Virus record (IMG/VR): IMGVR_UViG_3300027791_003052
Location: 1-59,595 of that record
DNA from: a virus
DNA: 59,595 nucleotides
Direction: 5' to 3' (one strand)
Part shown: one piece after another, positions 8,280 to 17,100 of the stretch
How the letters are laid out: each line of letters starts with the position of its first letter
Position numbering within the stretch: the stretch's first letter is position 1
Made by a program: the position numbers and the translations under genes
The notes under the pieces: model-generated
Seen by the model: only the letters and a program-made list of their open reading frames with translations
Database searches by the model: none
Told to the model about the DNA's origin: nothing

Positions 8280-9271
8280 TATGGTCTTGAGTTAGGGTTA
8301 AATTGTTCTTTGTTTGCTTTGTACCATTTTAGTGCATCTATCAATCCACTTCTTAAATCATATTTAGGTTTCCAACCAAGTTTTAATAATTTTTCGTTTG
8401 ATAATAATCTTGCTGGAATCATTGGTGCTTTGTTATTAACAAATTCTACTGGATTTGTATTTCCTTCAATTTCTTTAATTAAATCAAGTACTTCCATTAC
8501 AGTATGACCACTTCCATAACATACATTATAGATATCATATGTATCAACCTTTTCTGCAACTGTTATAAATCCACTTACCATATCATCAACATGAATAACA
8601 TCTCTTATTTCAGTTCCATCTCCCCAAACAGGAATAGGATTTAAGTTATCTGCTACTTTTCTAATATTTGCTGGTGTAACATGACATTTTTCAAAATCAT
8701 ATTTATCATTCGGTCCAAATGAATTAGAAGGTCTGATAATTATACATTGCATTGGGTCGTGAATCTGATTAGAGAAGAACTCACATAAAGTTTCTCCATA
8801 TCTTTTCATCCAACCAACTGCTTTATATGCAGGATATATGTTTGGTGTTTGTACATTCATATCTTCAGTACAATATTCTCCACCAATATCTGGATAAGTT
8901 GTGTTAGAAGAAATAAACATAAACTTACGAACTTTGTTTCTCCAACTTTGTTCCATAAGATTAGTATTCATTTCTACATTGGGTGTTACATGAATTAATG
9001 GATTTACTTTTGTATCTAATGCATTTGATGTATTTGCTGCCGCATGAAATATAACATCAACATCTTTAGAAACCAATTCACAAAAACTTGCTTCTCGTAA
9101 ATCTCCTAAAAGATGTTCAACAGAATCACTTCCATCGAAATCATTTCTTAATCCTCTACTCCATGAAGTAGAACGTAAATTTGTATAACCTTCTTCCCAT
9201 AGCATTTTTATTAATCGTGAACCTATGAATCCACTTGCACCTGTAACTAAAATTTTATCTGTTTTTTTCAT
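8279..9271 (-). CDS. NAD(P)-dependent sugar epimerase/dehydratase (extended SDR)
   Basis: The 330-residue Rossmann enzyme begins with the cofactor loop GASGFIG (11-17) and has the extended-SDR middle (HAAANT, FISSNTTYPD) and the active-site region YPAYK (Tyr146, Lys150) running into VGWMKRYGE. The later IIRPSNSFGPND segment is the usual substrate-domain strand. GDP-fucose-synthase or 4,6-dehydratase-like enzymes share this form; the exact sugar nucleotide cannot be told. It overlaps the next SDR gene by 17 bases and is joined to the beta-type TPP gene by TAATG, so the enzymes are probably made together. Confidence 0.85.
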   Translation of the reverse strand: MKKTDKILVTGASGFIGSRLIKMLWEEGYTNLRSTSWSRGLRNDFDGSDSVEHLLGDLREASFCELVSKDVDVIFHAAANTSNALDTKVNPLIHVTPNVEMNTNLMEQSWRNKVRKFMFISSNTTYPDIGGEYCTEDMNVQTPNIYPAYKAVGWMKRYGETLCEFFSNQIHDPMQCIIIRPSNSFGPNDKYDFEKCHVTPANIRKVADNLNPIPVWGDGTEIRDVIHVDDMVSGFITVAEKVDTYDIYNVCYGSGHTVMEVLDLIKEIEGNTNPVEFVNNKAPMIPARLLSNEKLLKLGWKPKYDLRSGLIDALKWYKANKEQFNPNSRP

Positions 9272-10196
9272 AATATTTGTATGTTTGTTTTATTCCTTCT
9301 TCGAATCCTAATTTTGGTAACAATCCGTATTGTTTCTGTATCTCAGTACTCATACATCTTCTCATATCACCATTGGGCTTTGAAGTATCCCAATTTATTT
9401 TTATTTCTTTACCACTAACTTTAGCAACTGTTTCAATCATTCTCTTGATTGATATTTCTTCACCACTACCTAAGTTAGTAGTTATGTGTAATTCATCTTC
9501 TAAACACTTTATACACCCATCAGCAACATCACCAGCATAAATGAAATCTCTTGTTGGAGTTCCATCTCCCCATGCTTCTATTTCATCGGTTGCATCATAA
9601 ACCTTTCTACAAGTTGCACCAATTACAGTTGCTCCTTCTCCAAAGTTATCATATTCACCAAAGATATTAGCTGGTCTTACGATTGTAAACTTTTCATATT
9701 TGTGTTGTACTTTATGGGCTTCTAAATACAATTCCGGTATTCTCTTACTCCAAGATGGAAACCAATCATTTGGCGATGGAAGTGTTTTCCATACTGTATC
9801 TTCTACAAATACTTCTGCTGGTTCATATACACCTACTGAACTCATGAATACCAACCAACAATTATGTTTATGCGAATTTTCAATTATATTTGTATTAACT
9901 TTAATTGATGGTTCTAAAAAATCTAATGGTTTTTCTTTTGCTCGTATAGGAGAACCCTTGATACCAAATGCATTTATAACTCCATCAAATTTATATTCTT
10001 CAAATATAGCTTCAACCGTTTCCACATCTCTTAAATCCAATTCTAAAAATTGAAATCTATCACTCTCTGGTAGGGATCTTGAATATCTTAAATCAACACC
10101 CACGACCGAGTATCCCAAATCTTCTAATTTGTTACATAGATGAGTTCCCACCAATCCACTACATCCTGTTACTAATATTGTTCCTTTTGTTTTCAT
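9255..10196 (-). CDS. NAD(P)-dependent sugar epimerase/dehydratase (extended SDR), unusual active site
   Basis: The 313-residue protein has the Rossmann loop GCSGLVG (11-17), an acidic residue after strand 2 (VDLRYS, suggesting NAD), SSVGVYE around 119-125 and IVRPANIFGEYDNFG around 172. The expected catalytic Tyr-x-x-x-Lys is not seen. In the position where relatives have YxxSKxxxE, this protein has PSWSKRIPE (Lys151, with Pro at Lys minus 4), and the later Tyr157/Lys162 pair has one residue too many between them. It may use another acid/base or be non-catalytic. It sits between the other SDR gene and a GT10-like gene (38-base overlap with the latter). Confidence 0.82.
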   Translation of the reverse strand: MKTKGTILVTGCSGLVGTHLCNKLEDLGYSVVGVDLRYSRSLPESDRFQFLELDLRDVETVEAIFEEYKFDGVINAFGIKGSPIRAKEKPLDFLEPSIKVNTNIIENSHKHNCWLVFMSSVGVYEPAEVFVEDTVWKTLPSPNDWFPSWSKRIPELYLEAHKVQHKYEKFTIVRPANIFGEYDNFGEGATVIGATCRKVYDATDEIEAWGDGTPTRDFIYAGDVADGCIKCLEDELHITTNLGSGEEISIKRMIETVAKVSGKEIKINWDTSKPNGDMRRCMSTEIQKQYGLLPKLGFEEGIKQTYKYYEKNR

Positions 10197-11340
10197 TTTC
10201 TATAACATTAAATATTTTTTTTAAACCATCAGGTGATTCCATTTCTTGGAATAATTTGTTATTATATATACATATATGTTTTACATTTTTATATAATAAA
10301 TTTATCTCTTCAATTGATTTTTTATTTAAATCAAGTATAACTTCTATCAATTTTAAATACCGGTTTTTTGGGTCTTTAATTTCATCATAACTCTCATCCC
10401 AAAATTCACCGAAAGTTTTAAATCCAAGTTTATGCAATTCTTTTAAATATCGATATGGTCCTATTAAAATAAATGGTTGAAAATTTAAAATAGGTTTAAA
10501 AATCTTTTCAGATATAAACATTTCATTACTTTCAAACGAAGTTTCGGATACTATATGTATAGCCGAATCTAGAAATAATTTTGTTGGAAACGTGTTAGAT
10601 ACTTTAAAACTATCAATGATGTGACCATAACCATGTGTATCCAATTCTATTGGCAATTTCTCATTATATTCACTAGAAGATAGTTTTGCAATAGTATCAT
10701 TATATATATTACAATTATTAGCAGAATTTATTTTTTGTAAAAAACTAAAATATGAATCTGAAAAATCATTTGTTAAATAATCATGTAGTAATGATTTTCT
10801 ATGTGTCTTATCATTATTTCGACTAAATGATAGAAATTTCTTATTTCTATATGAATCTAATTCTTCTTCTTTAATTTTTATACTAACATATCCAAGATCA
10901 TTATCCGTACCAAAGTGGGTGAGTTTATCTCTAACTGTCTCTTCAAAAAAATAATGCAATGTATATACATTTTCATCATTTTCTAAATTAGTATTTGAAT
11001 GAATATAAACTACGTTATCATATATTTTTTTAACTCTTGTAAGAGTCTTTGTTATTTTTAATGAGTCTCCCTCTACCTCATCCATATCAGGATCTATAAC
11101 TGAACATACACATATTATTAAGTTATTTTTCAATACATATGATACAAATTCATCGGTAAGCATTTTTTGAAAAGAAGTAGTCCCATGAAATGTTTCAATA
11201 AGAAGTACGTTCTTATACCCATCTAATATCTTTAAATCAGTTGTATATTGATAACCTTTGGATTTAATATAATTAGATATTGGACCGGTCTGTGTGTGCT
11301 CACTTGGTAGTGGAAAAATAAAATTTAAAATACTACCCAT
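10159..11340 (-). CDS. Putative glycosyltransferase with GT10-like C-terminal signature (paralogue 2)
   Basis: The 393-residue protein has the signature IVSETSFESNEMFISEKIF, FILIGPYRYL and LGFKTFGEFWDESYDEIKD in its C-terminal third, closely matching paralogues 1 and 3. The N-terminal half has HTQTGPISNYIKSKGY and alternating strands and helices but no motif I can name. The start at 11340 overlaps the alpha-type TPP gene by 16 bases, and the C terminus overlaps the downstream SDR gene by 38 bases. A GT-B nucleotide-sugar transferase is likely; donor and acceptor are unknown. Confidence 0.68.
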   Translation of the reverse strand: MGSILNFIFPLPSEHTQTGPISNYIKSKGYQYTTDLKILDGYKNVLLIETFHGTTSFQKMLTDEFVSYVLKNNLIICVCSVIDPDMDEVEGDSLKITKTLTRVKKIYDNVVYIHSNTNLENDENVYTLHYFFEETVRDKLTHFGTDNDLGYVSIKIKEEELDSYRNKKFLSFSRNNDKTHRKSLLHDYLTNDFSDSYFSFLQKINSANNCNIYNDTIAKLSSSEYNEKLPIELDTHGYGHIIDSFKVSNTFPTKLFLDSAIHIVSETSFESNEMFISEKIFKPILNFQPFILIGPYRYLKELHKLGFKTFGEFWDESYDEIKDPKNRYLKLIEVILDLNKKSIEEINLLYKNVKHICIYNNKLFQEMESPDGLKKIFNVIENENKRNNISNRM

Positions 11341-11966
11341 TTTCCTGTTCCATAGTGTGGATATTTTGATTTATACTTGTAATAAATTACATCTTCTGGT
11401 ATTTCTCTTTGGATCTCATTCCAAGTATGTGCCGTTGGTGTATTTGTAGAAACTTCATTATCTTCTACTACAAAGTTAATTGGTAAATCAAAGTTTCTTG
11501 CATATTTATGAACTTCGTAAAATATACCTGTTTCAAATGTCATATCTCCAATGAAACACCAAACTTTATTTGAACTGTTTTGTTCTTTTAATGTTTTTGC
11601 AACTCCCAGTGCAATTGGTAAAATTCCTGATACAATGGCAGATGAATAGAATTTGGATTCTTTATCTATTATTGTTATTGATTTTCCAGCTAATATTTTT
11701 TCTTTAAGAACATTAGGCTCTACCCCATGTAAAAGTGCATGATAATGAGACCTCCATGTTGAGAATACCCAATCTTCTACTCCTACCTTTTCAAATACAT
11801 TTATTAATTGCTCTTCATTACCATGTGATAAGTGTATTGGTCCGGTTATTTCTCCATTCTCCCAATGTGAAATTATATCATTTTCAAAAGAAATTAAATC
11901 TTCTTTTGATAAATTTCCCTCTAACCATCTATCTTCATGATAATCTAAATTAAGAATCTTTTCCAT
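11325..11966 (-). CDS. Thiamine-diphosphate enzyme, alpha-type (TPP-binding) subunit
   Basis: The 213-residue protein has the E1-alpha layout: STWRSHYHALLHG (69-81), a YSSAIVSGILPIALG helix, then the thiamine-diphosphate/Mg motif starting GDM at 140-142 and ending DN at 169-170. It is much shorter than standard E1-alpha chains (about 330-370). With the beta-type protein at 7731-8279 it would form a complete PP plus Pyr active site. There is no lipoyl or E2 gene nearby, so pyruvate dehydrogenase activity is unlikely; a transketolase- or decarboxylase-like step in sugar synthesis is my inference. It overlaps both neighbours by 16-17 bases. Confidence 0.82.
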   Translation of the reverse strand: MEKILNLDYHEDRWLEGNLSKEDLISFENDIISHWENGEITGPIHLSHGNEEQLINVFEKVGVEDWVFSTWRSHYHALLHGVEPNVLKEKILAGKSITIIDKESKFYSSAIVSGILPIALGVAKTLKEQNSSNKVWCFIGDMTFETGIFYEVHKYARNFDLPINFVVEDNEVSTNTPTAHTWNEIQREIPEDVIYYKYKSKYPHYGTGKWVVF

Positions 11967-12552
11967 TTTTGTCTCTTTTAGAAATTATTGGATTAGTACA
12001 AGGCCAGTCTATATTGAACTTTTTACTATTCCATTTTATTGTTTGTTGTTTATCTACATCATTAAATTCACCTTGATATGCCATTTTATAGTTAAAGATA
12101 CTATCATCCTTCATTACATAATGTCCATTTGCAAACATGGGTGGAATCAATACTTGTGTTGCCGTTTCTGGTGAAAGTATAAATGATTCCGATTTACCAT
12201 ATGTAGGATTATTTGTTATACTACCACCTCGTAAATCTAATACCACTAAATAAATTTTACCATGTAAGCAACTAACAAGTTTCCAAGTTTTTTCATCATA
12301 GTGGAGGCCTCTTAAAACACCTTCTTGTGATTTAGAATATCTATCATGTTTAAATACCAATCCTTTGTTTCTATCTTCAGCTGGAAGAATTCTATCATAA
12401 TAATCTGAATGATATGTTGTTGATATAGATCCTCTTGCTTCATGATATATCGATGGTTGTATTACCTTTACTTGATTAAGTATAGTACCATGGTAGAAAT
12501 GAAAATCATTCCAATCTCGTTCTTTATAAAATATACTACGTCCTTGTGCCAT
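11950..12552 (-). CDS. rfbC: dTDP-4-dehydrorhamnose 3,5-epimerase-like enzyme
   Basis: The 200-residue cupin-fold protein carries the RmlC family hallmarks: a HEARGSIS segment (37-44), VLRGLHY (79-85) with the catalytic His84, a KLVSCLHGKIYLVVLDLR strand pair (91-108), and a P-x-FANGHYVM-type strand. The family epimerises C3 and C5 of 4-keto-6-deoxy-hexose nucleotides on the way to dTDP-rhamnose and related sugars. No RmlA, RmlB or RmlD is recognisable in the window, so the enzyme probably draws on a host intermediate or acts on a different 4-keto sugar together with the SDR gene it overlaps by 17 bases. Confidence 0.87.
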   Translation of the reverse strand: MAQGRSIFYKERDWNDFHFYHGTILNQVKVIQPSIYHEARGSISTTYHSDYYDRILPAEDRNKGLVFKHDRYSKSQEGVLRGLHYDEKTWKLVSCLHGKIYLVVLDLRGGSITNNPTYGKSESFILSPETATQVLIPPMFANGHYVMKDDSIFNYKMAYQGEFNDVDKQQTIKWNSKKFNIDWPCTNPIISKRDKNGKDS

Positions 12553-13504
12553 AACCTAATGGGAAATCATTTCTATACTTTGAACTTAAATCTTGAATAA
12601 GTATTGTATATGTTTTTATTAATTCTTCTATTCCATCATCTAATGAGTACTCTGGATACCACCCAGCATCTTCTATTTTCTGATTAGATACAATGTAATC
12701 TCTTTTATCAGGGTCTTCAAAGTAATCAGAATATGTAACTGCAAAATCAGAAATATATTCTTGTATTTTTTCTACCAATTGTTGTTTTGATAAATTAGCA
12801 GTAGATAAACCTACGTTGAAAACTTCTCCACTATGTGTTTCATAATCTTCAATCATAAATAAAAATACATTAGCTACATCTCTTATATGTATGTAATTTC
12901 TAACAAAGTTCTTTTCAAATATAGTAATGTATTTATCGGTTAATGCTTTGTAAACAAATTCGTTTACTAATAAATCCATTCTCATCCTCGGTGATGTTCC
13001 AAATACAGTTGCCAATCTTACTGATATTCCTCCTATTTTTAAAACTTCACTTTCTGCTTTTACTTTAGTTACTCCATAGTGTGATAGTGGATTCAGAGGA
13101 CTTTCTTCAGTACACTCTCCATCAACTCCTATTCCATATCCACTATTTGTGTTTGGATACACTACTTTTACATTTGAGCCCTCTACTAACTCACATATAT
13201 ATCTTACGTGCTCATAGTTTATTGCCGTTGCTAATTCTTTATCTCTATCACACGCAGGAAATCCTACGATTGCCGCTAGTGGAATGATTATATCAAAATC
13301 AAAAACTAAATTTTCAAGTAATTCTTTATTTCTAACATCTCCATATATGAATTCAAAATTCTTATCGTGAGAAAATATTATAGATGATGTTTGATTATAC
13401 ATTAGATTGTCTAATATAGTAACTTCATAATTATTTTTTAATAATTTTTCTGTTATAACCGAACCGAGGTATCCTGAACCTCCTGTAATTAATACTCTTT
13501 TCAT
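12536..13504 (-). CDS. NAD-dependent epimerase/dehydratase (extended SDR), canonical active site
   Basis: The 322-residue enzyme has GGSGYLG (8-14), Asp32 after strand 2 (NAD preference), a GDVRN strand at 55-59, PLAAIVG, NTNSGYG and a clean catalytic Tyr143-x-x-x-Lys147 (YGVTK). SVRLATVFG and FVRNYIHIRDVA follow as in UDP-glucose 4-epimerase and dTDP-glucose dehydratase relatives. It meets the upstream glycosyltransferase gene at an ATGA overlap and overlaps the RmlC-like gene by 17 bases, which suggests they handle the same sugar nucleotide. Confidence 0.87.
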   Translation of the reverse strand: MKRVLITGGSGYLGSVITEKLLKNNYEVTILDNLMYNQTSSIIFSHDKNFEFIYGDVRNKELLENLVFDFDIIIPLAAIVGFPACDRDKELATAINYEHVRYICELVEGSNVKVVYPNTNSGYGIGVDGECTEESPLNPLSHYGVTKVKAESEVLKIGGISVRLATVFGTSPRMRMDLLVNEFVYKALTDKYITIFEKNFVRNYIHIRDVANVFLFMIEDYETHSGEVFNVGLSTANLSKQQLVEKIQEYISDFAVTYSDYFEDPDKRDYIVSNQKIEDAGWYPEYSLDDGIEELIKTYTILIQDLSSKYRNDFPLGYGTRT

Positions 13505-14913
13505 ATTAAATTTGTTTTTTTGTAAAGTTGAGTTAATAATTTATTTTCAAATTCTCCGTTAACAAATAATTCTTTTAATAAATTTTTATTATATTCTAAT
13601 GTAGGTTTCATTTCTTTAATCATTTCAATCATTTCAGTAGGTGTCTTACTACAAATAGATTTAATTTCTTTTAAAGTCATTTCAACTCGTTTTTTAAAAT
13701 CCAATTCCGAATCATACGATTCATCCCACCATTTATCGAATGTTTTAAATCCAATGGATTGTAAGTGTTTTAATGTACCTGGATTTCCGTTTATAAAGAA
13801 TGGGTGTAAATTCATTATTGGTTTTAATGTTTTCTCTGTTATAAACAAATATTTACTTTCTGCATTTGTTTCTGATACAATGGAGAAATATGTTTTTTCA
13901 TATTCATCTTTTCTACTTAAGAAATTGTGATACCATGCAACTTCTTCTTCGTTACCATTATCAATAATAAGTGGATACCATTTATCAATATACTCACTCC
14001 ATTCATTCCAATCTGATTTAGAAATATTTAAATTACCATCATTGTTTTTTGATTTTAATTGGAAATCAAAATCTGGTGTCTTGAATAGTGATATTATCCC
14101 TTTATCTAATAAATTGTTTTTAAATAATTTATTTACAAAATAAGGTCTATGTAATCTTGCAGAATTACGGTTATACATTAAATAATATTTTTCTTTTTTA
14201 TCAAATATTAAATTCTGTTGTAGTGAATAGTTATATCCGTTTTCTACAATACTGTTTTCACGTTCTTCTGTTTCTACTATAAATTGTCCTGATTTATAAA
14301 CATAGTAATCATTATTATAAATAGCAATTCTTGTATTTTCTTTATATGATTTAAATTTATTTATATGCTCATTACACGTTGATATTACAAATTTTTGATT
14401 GGATGTTATACCAAGATTATCTAAAAAATTGTTTATTTTTTTAAAAAGAGCAGGTTTATGTGGATATGATCCTTCTCGATTATCAATCATTGCTATTTTA
14501 AAGTTTTCATATTTTTTATAATAATCCAACAATTTTGGTGAAAACATATCTTCAAATTTATTAGATACATCTGTGTAATATTCAAAGAAACTTGATGCAT
14601 TTGTTGATTCAAGTACTATAAAAAAAAGAGTATTGTTTTTATCATATCTACTAGATTTCATAATATCATCTACTTCATTTACACTAGTTCTAATCCATTC
14701 ATCATTATGAGTTATATACTCATCTGCAAACATTCCTTCTTGAAAATTAAATTTACCTGGATTATGTGGGGATGCTAATAAAACTCCAGGCGTATCTACG
14801 TGATTATCAATTTGATTCATCACATTTATAGGTAAGGTATATCGATTGTACCCAAACTGCAATGGTCCATTTGGTAATATGAAATCATATACAAAGTAAA
14901 CTCTCTTTTTCAT
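13501..14913 (-). CDS. Putative glycosyltransferase with GT10-like C-terminal signature (paralogue 3)
   Basis: I choose the ATG at 14913 (MKKRVYFVYDFILPNG; 470 residues) because it forms a TAATG junction with the preceding LamG gene. A longer frame from 14937 adds only MDVSKSNI and would overlap more. The signature is FSIVSETNAESKYLFITEK (within the last 150 residues), then HPFFINGNPG and SIGFKTFDKWWDESYD. The N-terminal half includes a region about nascent display or host proteins that I cannot assign. It meets the downstream SDR gene at ATGA. It is most similar in motif detail to paralogue 1. Confidence 0.7.
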   Translation of the reverse strand: MKKRVYFVYDFILPNGPLQFGYNRYTLPINVMNQIDNHVDTPGVLLASPHNPGKFNFQEGMFADEYITHNDEWIRTSVNEVDDIMKSSRYDKNNTLFFIVLESTNASSFFEYYTDVSNKFEDMFSPKLLDYYKKYENFKIAMIDNREGSYPHKPALFKKINNFLDNLGITSNQKFVISTCNEHINKFKSYKENTRIAIYNNDYYVYKSGQFIVETEERENSIVENGYNYSLQQNLIFDKKEKYYLMYNRNSARLHRPYFVNKLFKNNLLDKGIISLFKTPDFDFQLKSKNNDGNLNISKSDWNEWSEYIDKWYPLIIDNGNEEEVAWYHNFLSRKDEYEKTYFSIVSETNAESKYLFITEKTLKPIMNLHPFFINGNPGTLKHLQSIGFKTFDKWWDESYDSELDFKKRVEMTLKEIKSICSKTPTEMIEMIKEMKPTLEYNKNLLKELFVNGEFENKLLTQLYKKTNLI

Positions 14914-15641
14914 TATATTAGATTTGCTGACATCCATTTGTTATCAAATAAAATCATATGGTTTCCATTAAGTGAAATATCAAAAACTTTATATGGTGTC
15001 ATATCTTTTTCTTTAAAACTAAAAGCAGCTGCTGTTTTTAATCCTGAATCTGGTTCTATGATTTCATTAGAGGTCATATTGAATATACTTAGTTTATCAG
15101 TATCTGAAACTATACTATCAAATATTGATACGTGTGATATTGTTCCAAAGAGAAATCCCCTGTGTTCAACTGCACAACTATCTAATGAGTTGTTTGCACC
15201 CACCCATATCCAAGAATCTCTATAATCAATAATTTCACCCTCATATATGTTATCCATAGATTTTCCATCAACATTTAATGTCATTGTTTTGGTTTTACTA
15301 TTATGTAACATTGATATATTCATAAATTTATCATTATCCTCTACATCAAACCAAATATCTTTATATTCAATTTCACCACTTTCTGATAGAACCCACCATT
15401 GGGCCTTAATGTATGTACCATTGGTATATTTGAATGCGTTTATTCCACAATGTCTACCGTTTTTTGCAACAATACCACCTTCTTGGGTTGGAGTTTCTGG
15501 AGTCATTTTATCCCAATCAATTTTTACTTTTGCTAAGATAGAAAAATCATGTTCCGTTAAATCATATGTTTCATTGGTAGATAATCCATATCTATTTTTT
15601 GGTGGTACGAAATACGCATTATTTCCGTTTAATTTTATCAT
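14913..15641 (-). CDS. LamG/concanavalin A-like jelly-roll protein
   Basis: The 242-residue protein looks like one free-standing LamG jelly roll. It starts with IKLNGNNAYFVPP, then FSILAKVKID, a MTLNVDGKSMDNIYEGEII strand pair and SWIWVGANNS, ending with FGTISHVSIFD. This order (edge strand, FTI-type strand, V-x-V-DGK, W-VGAN, G-I-hVxIFD) is characteristic of the superfamily, which binds glycans. There is no signal peptide. It lies between the radical SAM gene (ATGA overlap) and a GT10-like gene (TAATG), so it may recognise the glycan or the peptide acceptor that the cassette works on. Confidence 0.78.
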   Translation of the reverse strand: MIKLNGNNAYFVPPKNRYGLSTNETYDLTEHDFSILAKVKIDWDKMTPETPTQEGGIVAKNGRHCGINAFKYTNGTYIKAQWWVLSESGEIEYKDIWFDVEDNDKFMNISMLHNSKTKTMTLNVDGKSMDNIYEGEIIDYRDSWIWVGANNSLDSCAVEHRGFLFGTISHVSIFDSIVSDTDKLSIFNMTSNEIIEPDSGLKTAAAFSFKEKDMTPYKVFDISLNGNHMILFDNKWMSANLI

Positions 15642-17077
15642 AATTTAATTTCTAAACATTTGTTATAAAAATCAGCTAACTCTGGAAATGTTTTTTCAAA
15701 ATTAGTACCTCTTCGTTCATCATGTGCTTTAAAATAATATCCGAAATTTCTTCTTTGAGTTTTTAAAGCCTGTTCATCAATTGGGGATATCATCCAATCA
15801 TGTGTTCTTTTAATTTTCTGTATTTCTACATCGGAGTATCCAATATATTCTTTTTCAAATAATGGAACTCCAAGGAAATCACAGTATTGTGCATCTTGAA
15901 ATATCTTATCCGACCATTGTTTTTCTCCTTGTAACACCTGTACTGTTTGATGTTTTGGATGTCTTAAATAAGAAGTATCTAAAAATGTAGCAGAATTCCA
16001 ATACCTATCAGTTGAACCATACTGTGTTTTTAAGTCATATACTCCTTTTATTAATTTATGATAATTAGGTATAGATAGTGCGTTGTAAGTTACCATGTAT
16101 GTTAATATTACCTTTGGACATTTCTCTAATACTTTATGACAATTATCCCAAAATTTATTAAATTCTAAACCATTACGAATGTACTCGGCCTGTTCACCCC
16201 ACGTATCAACCGAGGTAAATATTACAAATTCATTTACTCTATTATCATCACAAATCTTATTTATCTTATCAATAAATTTATCTATCAATTTATCAGGAAC
16301 TCCTAAATTTGAATTAATTGCAAGGTTAATTTTACGATTTGGTTCTGGATGTTCTATTATATAGTCCAACACTCCCCATGTATCTTTACTCAAAAGAGGT
16401 TCACCTCCTGTAATTCTAAAAGTGTGTAAATCTTTATACAAATCTGGCCACCACTTCCAAAATGCATCTACATATGGATTTGGTTCACTTGCAAGATATG
16501 GAACTTTTTTTTCAAACTCTAAATGTTTTGGATTATTAAAAGAATCAGTTGTTGGATATGCACCAAACTTTTCTATCTCTTGCATCCAACTGGATGAAAA
16601 AGCAGGACCACAATATGAACATTTAAAGTTACAAGCATTTGAGAAAGCAACTTCTACATATTTTGGATTATAATCTTCCCTCCAATTCAGTTGTTTGATT
16701 TCTTCCATGTATGGTCTTGACCAATTTTCACCTGATTTGAAAGTTCTATCTGAAAATCTATCTGAATTATCTTCTATATTCCAACAGAAATCACATTCAG
16801 TTGGTCGTTCACCCTCTAACATTTCCTTTCTACGTCTTTTTTTGAAATTCGTATTATGTAGAGCAGTTGGGTTTCTTTTTAACTCTTTTAAAGAAATTTG
16901 GTGAGTTGCAGGATGGTGACAGGAATGAGTATGTCCAAGTTGTAAGTGCATTGTAACTTGTGTCCATTTTGCTAAACAAAATCCATTACCGACACTATTT
17001 AACTCATCTCGTACTTTTACATAAACAGGACTATCATCATCAATAGCTATTGTAGTTTTTTTCTTTTCTTCTGACAT
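15638..17077 (-). CDS. Radical SAM protein with extra cysteines
   Basis: The 479-residue protein has the radical SAM cluster motif at Cys149, Cys153 and Cys156 (CNFKCSYC) and the SAM-binding GGEP at 224-227, in a TIM-barrel-like series of strands. Additional Cys at 34, 53, 95 and 98 (CDFCW) lie before the barrel and may hold a second site. Such enzymes with a short C-terminal part recur in marine phages, but their substrate is not known to me. The following LamG gene starts at an ATGA overlap, so the pair is translated together. Peptide or sugar modification during decoration of a virion protein would fit the context. Confidence 0.85.
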   Translation of the reverse strand: MSEEKKKTTIAIDDDSPVYVKVRDELNSVGNGFCLAKWTQVTMHLQLGHTHSCHHPATHQISLKELKRNPTALHNTNFKKRRRKEMLEGERPTECDFCWNIEDNSDRFSDRTFKSGENWSRPYMEEIKQLNWREDYNPKYVEVAFSNACNFKCSYCGPAFSSSWMQEIEKFGAYPTTDSFNNPKHLEFEKKVPYLASEPNPYVDAFWKWWPDLYKDLHTFRITGGEPLLSKDTWGVLDYIIEHPEPNRKINLAINSNLGVPDKLIDKFIDKINKICDDNRVNEFVIFTSVDTWGEQAEYIRNGLEFNKFWDNCHKVLEKCPKVILTYMVTYNALSIPNYHKLIKGVYDLKTQYGSTDRYWNSATFLDTSYLRHPKHQTVQVLQGEKQWSDKIFQDAQYCDFLGVPLFEKEYIGYSDVEIQKIKRTHDWMISPIDEQALKTQRRNFGYYFKAHDERRGTNFEKTFPELADFYNKCLEIKL

Positions 17078-17086
17078 ATTATCTTG

Positions 17087-17100
17087 TATATTAATATATA
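17087..17100 (-). promoter_or_regulatory. Divergent copy of the recurrent AT-rich promoter-like motif
   Basis: TATATATTAATATA in the coding direction, about 10 bases before the radical SAM start and directly after the stop of the GT7-LamG gene. It is less like the consensus than the other copies. Confidence 0.25.

Noticed and set aside
14914-14937. A longer start for the third GT10-like protein from 14937
   Set aside because: The ATG at 14913 forms a TAATG junction with the previous stop, which fits translational coupling; the extra eight residues have no support.
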